From Endosaccharibacter trunci (GTDB lineage Bacteria; Pseudomonadota; Alphaproteobacteria; Acetobacterales; Acetobacteraceae): a DNA stretch of 64,000 nt. Made by a program: the position numbers and the translations under genes. The stretch lies in contig JAMSKV010000002.1 in the NCBI GenBank assembly GCA_024515975.1, positions 186,001-250,000 of the forward strand, given 5' to 3'. Below, in pieces: positions 1-8,169 of this stretch (positions are counted from its first letter, which is position 1; every line of letters starts with the position of its first letter). The notes under the pieces were generated by a model. It saw nothing but the letters and a program-made list of their open reading frames with translations. It was not told the origin of the DNA and did not search any database.

Positions 1-2
1 CG

Positions 3-932
3 GTCCTGGTCGCGTTCGACAGCCCGGGTGGAGCGGTGGTTGCCGGGTTGCAGATGGGGCTGGTCATCCGCAGCCGCGGTTTCGTGACCGCGGTGACGAG
101 CCGGGCCCTGTGCGCCTCGGCTTGCGCGCTGGCCTGGCTGGGGGGCAAGAGCAGGCTGATCCAGGGCAGCGGGAGGGTCGGTTTCCACGCCGCCTTCAAC
201 GAGGTGGCCGGCCAGAAGATCGAAACCGGAAGCGGCAACGCTCTGGTGGGCGCCTATCTGAACGAGCTCGGATTATCGTTCGATGCCATTCTCTATGTCG
301 AGAAGGCGCATCCGGACGACATCACCTGGCTCACGCCCGACGATGCCGACTCGATCGGCATACGCGTCAGGTTCCTGCCGGAGTTACCAGACGAAAAGCC
401 GGTTCGGCCCGAAACGCCGTCTCGAACCGAGGCTTCGCCCCCCTCGTCCAGCCACACGCCGATGGAGCTGCCGGTCGAACTCGTGGCGCCAGGATCGTCG
501 GTGTCGCCGTCGCCCGATGCGCCACCCCCCGCGCCGGATGTGGCTGCCCGCGAGTTCGCGCAGTCCTTTTTCGCGCACTGGTCGGAAGCCAATCCGGATG
601 CGCTCGGTTTCTTCCGGTCGGTTTATGCCGATCGTGTGTCGTTCTACGGCCGAACGCTCGATCGATCGGTTGTTCTCCAGGGCAAGAACGATTTCGCCCG
701 TCGCTGGCCCGTACGCGTCTACAGCGCAAAGCCGGACGGCCTGCACGTGTTCTGTGATTCTGGCACCAGCTTGTGTACCGTGTCGGGGATCGTGCATTGG
801 GATTGCCGAAATCCTGGGAGCGGCGCCCGTACGGCGGGTGCGGCCGATTTCTCCCTGACGTTGCGCGGGCATGCTGGGGAGATGCAGATCACGGTGGAGA
901 ACGGCAGTGTGATCTCGCGGGAGCCGGGCTGA
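3..932 (+). CDS. COG3904-like periplasmic ClpP-fold protein with NTF2-like tail (5' partial)
   Basis: The gene is open from the left edge, so its start lies outside the window. The first visible residues include the ClpP-type DSPGGAVVAGLQ strand. They are followed by CASACALAWLGG, where the Ser is the presumed nucleophile, and VGFHAA, with the presumed catalytic His. This matches the COG3904 family of predicted periplasmic serine-protease-fold proteins. A Pro/Ser-rich linker (about residues 120-185 of the visible part) leads to a C-terminal domain of about 120 residues that resembles an NTF2/SnoaL-like fold. It converges on the envelope operon to its right, with only six bases between the stop codons. 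The substrate is unknown. The ClpP-fold assignment is fairly sure; the name of the tail domain is inference. Confidence 0.75.
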   Translation, partial: VLVAFDSPGGAVVAGLQMGLVIRSRGFVTAVTSRALCASACALAWLGGKSRLIQGSGRVGFHAAFNEVAGQKIETGSGNALVGAYLNELGLSFDAILYVEKAHPDDITWLTPDDADSIGIRVRFLPELPDEKPVRPETPSRTEASPPSSSHTPMELPVELVAPGSSVSPSPDAPPPAPDVAAREFAQSFFAHWSEANPDALGFFRSVYADRVSFYGRTLDRSVVLQGKNDFARRWPVRVYSAKPDGLHVFCDSGTSLCTVSGIVHWDCRNPGSGARTAGAADFSLTLRGHAGEMQITVENGSVISREPG

Positions 933-938
933 ACGCCG

Positions 939-2309
939 TTAGTTCGACGTCACCGCCACGATTCGGGCCTGCCAAGGTTTGGTGCCGTCGAATTCAAGAA
1001 AGAAATCGCCGCCTTCCGGCTGGTACGCGCTGCTGCTGCCGGCCGTGTCGGACTGGGCGACGATCTTGTCCGTACCCGATCTGATCTGGTGCAGCACGGC
1101 TGTGAAGGCGCCCTCGCTGCGCCATTGCAGCTCCCACGGCCCGTTCGGATGAAACGGGCGTGTCGTCAAGGTGGCATTCCCGCTCCAGCTGGCCATCCGG
1201 GTGTCGTCCTGCGGCTTCGCGTTGGAGGCCATCTGTTTCCCGGCATCATCGTCAATGGCGAAGTCTTGCGCGACGCGCGGCAGGTTGGCGGGATCGAACG
1301 CCGTCCAGTTGATACGGTCGAAGAGGGCGCGATCGAAGCCGAAGGCGAAGAGCGGCTTTTCCTGATCCCGCCCATAGAGATCGCGGGTGAAGGCGTTGAA
1401 GGCGAAGCGGCATCGATCGAGTTTCGCGTCCTGGTCGCCATAGGCCGCATGCACGACCAGCGTGGCGATCGGGCCGCTCAGATAATGGATGGCGATATCG
1501 AACGCGTTGGCATTGCTGTCGCTCGTGCTGCGCTGCGACACGGCTGCCAGCGTCTTGGGATCGCGCAGCGCCACATGGATGGTGCAGGTCTGGCCGATCT
1601 CCGCTGTGGCATTCAGTCCCGACGATGCCAGCGACGTCTGCAGATTGCGCCAGCCTGGGCGCTGTTCGAACGGAACGGGTCTGATCGTTGCGACCGGTTC
1701 GGCTTGCCTGATGGCGGCCTTTCCGGCGCGATCCGTCAACAGCGCCGCATCGCGATCGCCTAAAAGTCCCGTGACCGGCAGGGCTTCCGTTTGCTGGAAT
1801 GCAATGATGGCTCTGCGCGTCGGAGCGGAATAGACCCCGTCAATCCGGGTGCTGCCGTCCAGCAGTCCGAGCGTGACCAGGGCTTTCTGTGCTGCGAGCT
1901 GTTGTTCCAGCGGGCGTTCTGCTTCCTCCCGCGCTGGGCCGGCAAGGGGGGCGAGCCAGGTCGCCCGCTGCGTCGCGTAGAGATGGGCGATGCAGTCGGC
2001 GGCGCTGATCGGCGGCAGCGCTGCATCGGCGATCTTGCATTGCGTGCGCAGCCTGCGGCTGAAGCTGGCGACCTCCATCGTCAGCGCAGCGCGACGGGCC
2101 GGCGCCTGCATGCGGAGAGCCTGGAAGGTCTGCACCAGCGCCAGATCGGCCCGAGCCAAGGAGGGCAACTTGCAGACGAGCTGGCCAAGGGGGTCGTCTG
2201 GGACCGGACAGGCGAAGCTCGGGCCGATCGGGATATCTCCGGCCGAGGCAGGGACGGCGGCGAGGCTCGCCAGCGCAAGCGCGCCGAGCCGGGCGAGCCG
2301 CGCGGTCAT
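939..2309 (-). CDS. LprI-like / peptidoglycan-binding periplasmic protein
   Basis: A protein of about 456 residues. The start is placed at the ATG at 2309, which overlaps the stop of the upstream lipoprotein gene (ATGA), rather than at the more upstream in-frame ATG at 2351. It opens with a signal peptide (LARLGALALASLAAVPASAG). Next comes an LprI/DUF1311-like Cys-containing region (CPVPDDPLGQLVCKLPSLARADLAL as successive motifs), then a peptidoglycan-binding type 1 repeat (LLDGSTRIDGVYSAPTRRAI, then TGLLGDRDAALL) around residues 140-190. The C-terminal 230 residues match no family I know. As the last gene of an OmpA-lipoprotein operon it probably works in the periplasm on or near peptidoglycan. 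The exact role is unknown. Confidence 0.75.
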   Translation of the reverse strand: MTARLARLGALALASLAAVPASAGDIPIGPSFACPVPDDPLGQLVCKLPSLARADLALVQTFQALRMQAPARRAALTMEVASFSRRLRTQCKIADAALPPISAADCIAHLYATQRATWLAPLAGPAREEAERPLEQQLAAQKALVTLGLLDGSTRIDGVYSAPTRRAIIAFQQTEALPVTGLLGDRDAALLTDRAGKAAIRQAEPVATIRPVPFEQRPGWRNLQTSLASSGLNATAEIGQTCTIHVALRDPKTLAAVSQRSTSDSNANAFDIAIHYLSGPIATLVVHAAYGDQDAKLDRCRFAFNAFTRDLYGRDQEKPLFAFGFDRALFDRINWTAFDPANLPRVAQDFAIDDDAGKQMASNAKPQDDTRMASWSGNATLTTRPFHPNGPWELQWRSEGAFTAVLHQIRSGTDKIVAQSDTAGSSSAYQPEGGDFFLEFDGTKPWQARIVAVTSN

Positions 2310-2689
2310 GCCGGCGGCAGCACCAGAACGTCGCCTGCGGGGCCGCGGCAAGAAAGAGCGTTTCCGCCAACGGATCGGCAGGATAGGGATGGTTCGAGAA
2401 CGAAGTGACCATCGGAGACGGCGCAGTAGAGCAGCATGCGGTCGTGTGTTGTGCGGCCCCTATCGTCAATCGAGGTGATGCGTGCCGTGCGGCAGAGGGC
2501 GTTGCCGTAGCGGTACCGGCCCGGCGCCACGGTCAGCGCGCCATAGGTGCCGTCTTGCCGATCGTTCCAGTAGGCGGTGGCCGTGTCCGGCAGGGATGGC
2601 GGCGGCGAGCGCATCAAATCGGCTTGGTTCGATGCGAAGCCTTGCGTGCAGCCCGACAGCAGCAGGACAGGGAGGAGCGCCCGGCGCAC
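2306..2689 (-). CDS. small lipoprotein
   Basis: 127 residues from a GTG at 2689, which lies five bases downstream of the stop of the preceding gene. A much longer open frame runs through here, but only this start gives a signal peptide: RRALLPVLLLSGC is a good lipobox with Cys at residue 13. The mature part has four further cysteines (in NALCRTARI, LLYCAVSDG, SLSCRSVGG and ALSCRGPAG), suggesting disulfides in a small beta-rich domain. The TGA stop overlaps the ATG of the next gene. I do not recognise the family. The position inside the envelope operon suggests an outer-membrane-anchored accessory protein. Confidence 0.65.
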   Translation of the reverse strand: MRRALLPVLLLSGCTQGFASNQADLMRSPPPSLPDTATAYWNDRQDGTYGALTVAPGRYRYGNALCRTARITSIDDRGRTTHDRMLLYCAVSDGHFVLEPSLSCRSVGGNALSCRGPAGDVLVLPPA

Positions 2690-2693
2690 GGCA

Positions 2694-3194
2694 TCAGGCC
2701 GGATAATAGCTGTAATTGCCGTCAGGCATGCGGCAGGCGACCAAAGGCTGGCCGGGCGCGTCACTGCCGGGCGGTTGCAGGCTCGTCGCGCGCGGGCAAT
2801 AGGTGGAATCATGCGCCGCGAACGCATCGCTGGTGACCTGATACTGGCCGGTATGGCCGGACGGGCTGGTCCAGTTGATGGTCTGGCCATTCCGGACATT
2901 CGCGAGATTGGCGGCCAAGGCTTGCTGGGCGGCCTTGCAATCCTGCTGGTCGGCGATGTGGCCGCCGATGGCGCCGACCAGAAGTCCGGCGACGGCGCCG
3001 ATCGCCGCCCCGCGCCCGCCACCCGCGGCTGCTCCGATCGCGGCGCCGCCGGCCGCGCCGCCGAGACCGGCCACCATGGCCTTGGGGCCGATGATGCGGC
3101 ACGCATTCGCTTCCTGCTGCTGCGGGGAATCGTAGGCGCAGGCGGCCGGGGCGATCGCCAGAGGCAGGATGAGAAGAAGGGAACGATGATGCAT
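2694..3194 (-). CDS. glycine-zipper lipoprotein
   Basis: 166 residues with a lipoprotein signal (LLLILPLAIAPAACAY, lipobox APAAC). The central part is a glycine zipper of the 17-kDa surface-antigen/OmpA-like membrane type: alternating GG and AA over VAGLGGAAGGAAIGAAAGG followed by AVAGLLVGAIGGHIADQQD. The C-terminal 60 residues carry two cysteines (TYCPRA and VACRMP) and an aromatic end (NYSYYPA). Such proteins usually insert in or span the outer membrane and affect envelope integrity. It is second in the OmpA-led operon, 25 bases after the upstream stop. Confidence 0.75.
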   Translation of the reverse strand: MHHRSLLLILPLAIAPAACAYDSPQQQEANACRIIGPKAMVAGLGGAAGGAAIGAAAGGGRGAAIGAVAGLLVGAIGGHIADQQDCKAAQQALAANLANVRNGQTINWTSPSGHTGQYQVTSDAFAAHDSTYCPRATSLQPPGSDAPGQPLVACRMPDGNYSYYPA

Positions 3195-3219
3195 CTCGTG
3201 CTCCTCCGGGCCGGTTCTG

Positions 3220-4092
3220 TCAGGGGGTGGCGTGGAAGCTCGCCGTCGCGACCGGTTGCATGACCGGACTGCCGGTGACGTCGTCGCCGACGACGAGCGG
3301 AGGTCCGGAGTCGGCGAGGGTTACTTTCGGCGCGGTCGCGTTCGGCGCCTCGGCGAAGTCTGCGGGGCCGGTGAACCGCGCCCTCAGAACGGCGACGCGC
3401 CGGCGGGTCGTGCCCGTGCTGCCGGCCAAAAACGACGGGTCCACGTGGCGCATGGACACGAGCGCCAGATTCGCTTGCGGGCTCGGGGAGATGACGAACT
3501 CGACGCGACGATTGGCGGCGCGGCCGGCGCTGGTGGCATTGGAAGCGATCGGTTGCGCTGCGCCGATCGCTACGGCGTCGAGTTGGGCTGGATTGGCGCC
3601 GGCCGCGACCAGAAGCTTCACCACGGCCAGGGCGCGGGCCCGAGACAGGGCTTCGTTGCCGGCCGCCGTGCCCTGGGAGTCCGTATGTCCCATTACCAGG
3701 ACATGAACGTCCGGCACGTCGTGTTTCAGATTCTCGGCAATCACGGCAAGCATGGCTCGCGCACCGGGTTGCGGCTCCGCGCTTCCGGACGCGAACATGT
3801 CGCGTTCGTCGAACGTGATGCGGATAACGGGGATCGGCCGATCGGCACCGGGCACCTCGGCGGCCGGCAGGACGGTCTGCTCGATGCGCGGCGGCACCAC
3901 GGATTGCTGCTGAGCCAGCCTGGACAAGCGCGCGATCCGGTCGCTCAGCTCGAGATCCATCATCTGGTCGGCCGTGGCGAGGGTCTGCGCGCTGCCGGGG
4001 GCGCTTTCCTGCCACTGCGTCTGCGCGCAGGCGGACAGGAGCGACAATGCTGCCGGGGCCAGCCATCTGCCAGCAGGGAAGCGGCGGGACAT
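3220..4092 (-). CDS. OmpA-family lipoprotein
   Basis: 290 residues from ATG 4092; an in-frame ATG at 4104 is possible but gives a poorer signal peptide. The N-terminus ends in a lipobox (LAPAALSLLSAC). After a helical stretch comes an OmpA-type peptidoglycan-binding domain (about residues 85-215). It shows FDERDMFASGSAEPQP, VLVMGHTDSQGTAAGNEALS and SAGRAANRRVEFVI, the NR-R-VE signature of diaminopimelate binding. The 65-residue tail is unique. First gene of the four-gene envelope operon (4092 to 939) and probably anchors the outer membrane to peptidoglycan. Confidence 0.82.
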   Translation of the reverse strand: MSRRFPAGRWLAPAALSLLSACAQTQWQESAPGSAQTLATADQMMDLELSDRIARLSRLAQQQSVVPPRIEQTVLPAAEVPGADRPIPVIRITFDERDMFASGSAEPQPGARAMLAVIAENLKHDVPDVHVLVMGHTDSQGTAAGNEALSRARALAVVKLLVAAGANPAQLDAVAIGAAQPIASNATSAGRAANRRVEFVISPSPQANLALVSMRHVDPSFLAGSTGTTRRRVAVLRARFTGPADFAEAPNATAPKVTLADSGPPLVVGDDVTGSPVMQPVATASFHATP

Positions 4093-4115
4093 CGTTAACC
4101 ACATGGTTGCCTATG

Positions 4116-4139
4116 TGATACGATAACGATTTCGTATCA
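4116..4139. promoter_or_regulatory. candidate operator (8-bp inverted repeat)
   Basis: TGATACGA, eight bases, then TCGTATCA: a perfect inverted repeat. It lies in the 146-base divergent gap between the OmpA-like gene and the ABC importer, and 99 bases upstream of the importer start. Position and symmetry suggest a dimeric repressor site. No regulator gene lies next to it. Confidence 0.45.
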
Positions 4140-4238
4140 GATGTCCACGCAGCTGATGCTCTTCCCTCCCGCGGAAGCAGTCGCTAGGGTCCTGGATAGG
4201 GGACCGGCATAAGATCGGCCCGGGAGGAGTTCGTTTCC

Positions 4239-5174
4239 ATGGATCGTCGTACGTTCCTGGCTGGCATCGGTGCCGCCGGGGTTCTGTCGCTGCCCGCCAG
4301 CGCGGCATGGGCGCAGCTGAAGAAGCCCGTGGTCGGTCTGGTGATGAAGTCGCTGGCCAACGAGTTCTTCAAGAACATGCAGGAAGGCGCGCTGCGGCAT
4401 GTGGAGGAGCGGGGCGACTGCACGCTGATCCCGCTCGGCATCCAGTCCGAGACCGATATCGACGGTCAGATCGCGCTGGTGGAAAACCTCATCACGCGCA
4501 AGGTCGATGCGATCGTGATCGCCCCGGCCGACAGCCGTGCGCTGATCTCTCCCCTGGTGCGCGCCGCGAAAGCCGGCATCAAGCTGGTCAACATCGACGT
4601 TCTGCTCGATGCGAACGCCCTGAAGAAGCACCATGTCGAGATCGTCTTCGTCGGCCCCGACAACAAAGAGGGTGCGAAGATGAGCGCGGACGTCCTGGCC
4701 AAGGCGCTCGGCGCGGGCGGAAAGGTCGTGATCCTGGAAGGCAATCCCGGCGCTGCCAACGGTGTGCAGCGCAAGGAAGGCTTCATGGAGTCGATCGCCC
4801 AGTACAAGCTCGATCTGCTCGACAGCCGCACCGCACACTGGGAAACGGAAGAGGCCAACACCGTCTTTTCGAACATGCTCACCGCGCATCCGGACATCCA
4901 GGGTGTGATGGCCGGCAATGACGACATGGCGATCGGCGTGGTGAAGGCGATCGAGGCGGCCGGCAAGAAGGGCCAGATCAAGGTCATCGGCTTCGACGGG
5001 ATCGCCGCGATCCAGCCGCTGATCAAGAATGGCGAGGTGCTGGCGACGGTGGACCAGTTCGGTGCGCAGCTCGCCGCCGACGGCATCGACGCGGCGATGA
5101 AGGAGATCGGCGGCCAGACCCTCACCGGCTGGGTCAAAACGCCGATGAAGCTGGAAACCGCGGCAACGATCTGA
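4239..5174 (+). CDS. RbsB-like sugar ABC transporter substrate-binding protein
   Basis: 311 residues starting with a strong signal peptide (RRTFLAGIGAAGVLSLPASAAWAQ; the double Arg hints at Tat export). The ATG is preceded by GGGAGGAG at good spacing. It is a type I periplasmic binding protein of the ribose/xylose class. Seen are KKPVVGLVMKSLANEFFKNM near the N-terminus, the hinge-region VDAIVIAPADSRALI, GVMAGNDDMAIGVVKAIE, and IKVIGFDGIAAIQ. First gene of a three-gene importer operon, with the ATPase starting four bases after its stop. The ligand is most likely a pentose, hexose or polyol but cannot be read from sequence. Confidence 0.88.
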   Translation: MDRRTFLAGIGAAGVLSLPASAAWAQLKKPVVGLVMKSLANEFFKNMQEGALRHVEERGDCTLIPLGIQSETDIDGQIALVENLITRKVDAIVIAPADSRALISPLVRAAKAGIKLVNIDVLLDANALKKHHVEIVFVGPDNKEGAKMSADVLAKALGAGGKVVILEGNPGAANGVQRKEGFMESIAQYKLDLLDSRTAHWETEEANTVFSNMLTAHPDIQGVMAGNDDMAIGVVKAIEAAGKKGQIKVIGFDGIAAIQPLIKNGEVLATVDQFGAQLAADGIDAAMKEIGGQTLTGWVKTPMKLETAATI

Positions 5175-5178
5175 CCCC

Positions 5179-6738
5179 GTGACGCAGGTGAACGAGCCGA
5201 TCCTGCGGCTCAGCGGGGTGTCCAAGCGCTTTCCGGGCGTGCTGGCCGTGGACGGGATCAGTCTCGACGTGGCGCCCGGAGAGATGCTGGCGCTGGCCGG
5301 CGAGAACGGCGCCGGGAAATCGAGCCTGATCCGTCTCCTGGCCGGCATCCACCGTCCGGATAGCGGCGAGATGCGCCTGGCGGGGCAGATCTACGCCCCG
5401 CAAACCCCGCTCGACGCGATCCGCGCCGGCGTGCGTGTGGTGCACCAGGAGTTCAACCTGCTGCCCGCGCTGAGCGTGGCCGAGAACCTGCTGTTCGAGC
5501 ATCTGCCGCGGCGCAGGCTCGGGCCGATCGGCGGCATCGTCGACCGGCGCGAGATGGACCGGCGCGCCGAGGCGCTTCTGGCGCGAGTCGGTCTGGACGA
5601 GGTGGGGCCGCGCACGCCGGTGGAACGTCTCGGCATCGCCCAGAAGCAGCTGGTGGAGATCGCGCGCGCCTTGTCCGGCGACCTGTCTTCCGGGGGGCGC
5701 GTTCTGGTGCTGGACGAGCCGACCGCGACCCTCACGCCGCGCGAGGCGGGGCGCCTGTTCGAGCAGATCCGTCTGCTGAAGGCGTCTGGCATGACGATGC
5801 TCTATGTGTCGCATCATCTCGCCGAGATCTTCGCGCTCTGCGACCGGGTGGCGGTGCTGCGCAACGGCGCGCTGGTGGACACGATGCGCACGGCGGACAC
5901 CGAACCGGCCGCCCTGGTGGGGTCGATGATCGGACGCACCCTGGCGACGCAGGCCCCGATCGGCGGCGGCACGCCGGGCGCACCGGCGCTGAGCGTGCGC
6001 GGCTTGCGTCCGCGCGGCTCGCCGGAGGACGGTGCGCTCGACTTCGCCGTGCGCGAAGGCGAGATCGTCGGCCTGGCCGGTCTGGTCGGGGCCGGGCGCA
6101 CGGAAGCGGTGCGCGCGATCTTCGGCGCCGATCCCGCGATCGCCGGCACGATCGAACGCGACGGCAAGCCCGTGCGCATCCGCTCGCCGCGCGACGCCGT
6201 GGATGCTGGCATCTGCTTGCTGACGGAAAACCGCAAGGAGGAAGGGCTGGTGCTGCCGATGGCGGCGCGCGTGAACACGACCCTGGCCCGGCTCAAGCTG
6301 GTGTCGCGGTTCGGCTGGCTGCGTCCCGCCGCGGAACGTGCGGAAACCCGGCGCCTGGCCAAGGATCTCGCCACCAAGATCACCGGGCCGGAACAGCCGG
6401 TGATCGAGCTCTCCGGCGGCAACCAGCAGAAGATCGTGCTGGCGAAATGGCTGATGGGCGACAAGGCTCGGGTGCTGATGCTGGACGAGCCGACACGCGG
6501 CATCGATGTCGGCGCCAAGGCGGAGATCTACGCGCTGCTCGGCCAACTGGCGCAGGAGGGCAGGGCGATCCTGGTTGTGTCGTCTGAACTGCCCGAACTG
6601 ACGCATCTGTGCGACCGCATCCTGGTGCTGTCGCGCGGCGTGCTGGCCGGCGAAGTGGCGCGGCCCGATTTCTCCGAGGAGCGCATCCTGTCGCTCGCCT
6701 ATAGCCGCTACACGCAGGCCCATTGGCAGACCCATTGA
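5179..6738 (+). CDS. sugar ABC transporter ATP-binding protein (RbsA/XylG type)
   Basis: 519 residues from GTG, the usual length for the duplicated-ATPase family. The first half has a Walker A (GENGAGKSSLIRLLAG, about residues 41-56) and Walker B (VLVLDEPTATL). The second half has a degenerate nucleotide site (GLVGAGRTEAVRAIFGA), the signature LSGGNQQKIVLAKWL and a second Walker B (VLMLDEPTRGIDVG). This asymmetry is normal for the family. It energises uptake together with the flanking binding protein and permease. Confidence 0.9.
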   Translation: MTQVNEPILRLSGVSKRFPGVLAVDGISLDVAPGEMLALAGENGAGKSSLIRLLAGIHRPDSGEMRLAGQIYAPQTPLDAIRAGVRVVHQEFNLLPALSVAENLLFEHLPRRRLGPIGGIVDRREMDRRAEALLARVGLDEVGPRTPVERLGIAQKQLVEIARALSGDLSSGGRVLVLDEPTATLTPREAGRLFEQIRLLKASGMTMLYVSHHLAEIFALCDRVAVLRNGALVDTMRTADTEPAALVGSMIGRTLATQAPIGGGTPGAPALSVRGLRPRGSPEDGALDFAVREGEIVGLAGLVGAGRTEAVRAIFGADPAIAGTIERDGKPVRIRSPRDAVDAGICLLTENRKEEGLVLPMAARVNTTLARLKLVSRFGWLRPAAERAETRRLAKDLATKITGPEQPVIELSGGNQQKIVLAKWLMGDKARVLMLDEPTRGIDVGAKAEIYALLGQLAQEGRAILVVSSELPELTHLCDRILVLSRGVLAGEVARPDFSEERILSLAYSRYTQAHWQTH

Positions 6739-6751
6739 AGGGACCGAAAGA

Positions 6752-7723
6752 GTGTCTTCCTCTTCTTCCGCCACCGTGCGCCGCATCCTGCGCGAGGCCG
6801 GCATCGGTCTGGCCCTTCTGGCGATGATCGTGTTCTTCGCGGCCGCAGCGCCGGATTTCTCCACGCACGAGAACATCTCCAACATCCTCACCCAGATCAC
6901 GATCAACCTGATCCTGGCGACCGGCATGACGTTCGCCATCCTGATCGGCGGGATCGACCTTTCTGTCGGCGCGGTGATGGCGCTGTGCGCGGTGGTCGCC
7001 GGGCGTCTGCTGACGCTGGACGGGATGTCCGAGCCGTTGGCCGTGGCGCTCGGCGTCGCCGGCAGCCTCGCCGTCGGCATGGGCTGCGGCGCCGCGAATG
7101 GCTGGATTTCCTCGTTCTGGGGAATTCCTTCCTTCATCGTGACGCTCGGCATGCTGAACATCGCCCGCGGCGGCGCGCTTCAGGTCACGAACGCGCGCAC
7201 GATCTACGACTTCCCCGACAGCTTCAACGCCTTCGGTACGGCGACCGTGCTCGGCGTGCCGGTGATGTTCGTGATCGCCCTGGTTCTGCTGGGGCTGGGC
7301 TGGCTGGTGCTGACGCGCACCGTGTTCGGCCGCATGATCTACGCCATCGGCAACAACGAGGAGGCCGTGCGCCTGAGCGGGCATCGTCCGCTGCTGACCA
7401 AGGTGCTGGCCTTCACCGTGACCGGCCTGTTCGTCGGCATCGCCGCGATCGTCTACATGGCGCGGCTGACCATCGCCAACCCGATCCTGGGCGTAGGCTT
7501 CGAACTGAACGCGATCGCCGCCGTGATCATCGGCGGCACCTCGCTCTCCGGCGGGCGCGGCTCGCTGATCGGAACCCTGCTGGGGGCCGCGATCATCGGC
7601 GTGCTGGCGAACGGGCTGATCCTGATGGGGGTGAGCGATTTTATCCGACAGATCGTGACCGGGGTTGTGATCATCCTGGCGGTGGTGCTGGATTCGTATC
7701 GGGCGCGGTTGGCGCGGGGGTGA
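6752..7723 (+). CDS. sugar ABC transporter permease (RbsC type)
   Basis: 323 residues from GTG 6752, 13 bases after the ATPase stop. An integral membrane protein with about eight to ten hydrophobic helices. It carries the RbsC family motifs FAILIGGIDLSVGAVMALCA, IPSFIVTLGMLNIARGGAL, GNNEEAVRLSGH (the loop that contacts the ATPase) and AIAAVIIGGTSLSGGRGSLIG. It completes the importer operon 4239-7723. Ligand unknown. Confidence 0.9.
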   Translation: MSSSSSATVRRILREAGIGLALLAMIVFFAAAAPDFSTHENISNILTQITINLILATGMTFAILIGGIDLSVGAVMALCAVVAGRLLTLDGMSEPLAVALGVAGSLAVGMGCGAANGWISSFWGIPSFIVTLGMLNIARGGALQVTNARTIYDFPDSFNAFGTATVLGVPVMFVIALVLLGLGWLVLTRTVFGRMIYAIGNNEEAVRLSGHRPLLTKVLAFTVTGLFVGIAAIVYMARLTIANPILGVGFELNAIAAVIIGGTSLSGGRGSLIGTLLGAAIIGVLANGLILMGVSDFIRQIVTGVVIILAVVLDSYRARLARG

Positions 7724-7768
7724 AGGCCAGCGGCGATGCCCATCGATCAGCTTTACTGCTCGATCCCG

Positions 7769-7787
7769 CCAAAGGCGGAGCCTTTGG
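7769..7787. terminator. convergent hairpin terminator
   Basis: CCAAAGGC, GGA, GCCTTTGG: a perfect 8-bp stem between the convergent permease gene and the toxin-immunity operon. There is no long T-run, so termination is inferred from position. The arms resemble the hairpin at 12965-12986. Confidence 0.5.
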
Positions 7788-7830
7788 AATCCAGTTGTCG
7801 CCGCGTAAAATCGGGTTCCTTGGCTTGCGA

Positions 7831-8169
7831 CTAGGGGAGGTGTCTGGACACGACGAAGGTGCTGACGTCGGAGACCGAGCATTCCTCGTCTGAAGCGACG
7901 TTCGAGGTAATGACCTCGGCCACTGTCTCGCCTGTCTTCGAAACGTACACGATGTCGTAGATCTCCTTGTAGCGGCCGTTCGCCATCGGCTGGGCTGCAA
8001 GAAGCGTTGCCTTGATCGCCTGCTGATCGACCTTGGCGGGGTCCAGGAGGCCGGCGTTCTTCAACGCAGCCATGGCGATCATCTCGGGCCAATGGTCGCA
8101 TTTCGGCGGGGCCTTTGCGTGCGCGACGATGGGAACGAGCACGGCTGTGGCGAGCGCAGCGTATTTCAT
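7831..8169 (-). CDS. probable periplasmic immunity protein (Tldi1-like) of the L,D-transpeptidase toxin
   Basis: 112 residues with a cleavable signal peptide (KYAALATAVLVPIVAHA) and two cysteines (PPKCDHWPE and DEECSVSD) that could pair in the periplasm. Its ATG overlaps the stop of the toxin gene (ATGA), the layout expected for an effector/immunity pair. The pattern CDHWP, then LKNAGLLD, VTE-like middle, ASDEECSVSDVSTFVVS recalls, from memory, the small secreted proteins paired with Tlde1 in enterobacteria (Tldi1). A periplasmic antidote fits a toxin that acts on peptidoglycan. Family membership is from recall only; it could also be an unrelated secreted protein. Confidence 0.6.
   Translation of the reverse strand: MKYAALATAVLVPIVAHAKAPPKCDHWPEMIAMAALKNAGLLDPAKVDQQAIKATLLAAQPMANGRYKEIYDIVYVSKTGETVAEVITSNVASDEECSVSDVSTFVVSRHLP

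Noticed and set aside
2690-4102. Upstream part of the 598-codon frame that ends in the small lipoprotein
   Set aside because: It overlaps two better genes (OmpA-like and glycine-zipper) and is Arg/Pro-rich; only its last 127 codons look coding.
5134-7161. A 675-codon minus-strand frame opposite the ABC ATPase and permease genes
   Set aside because: Antisense shadow of conserved genes; no domain seen.
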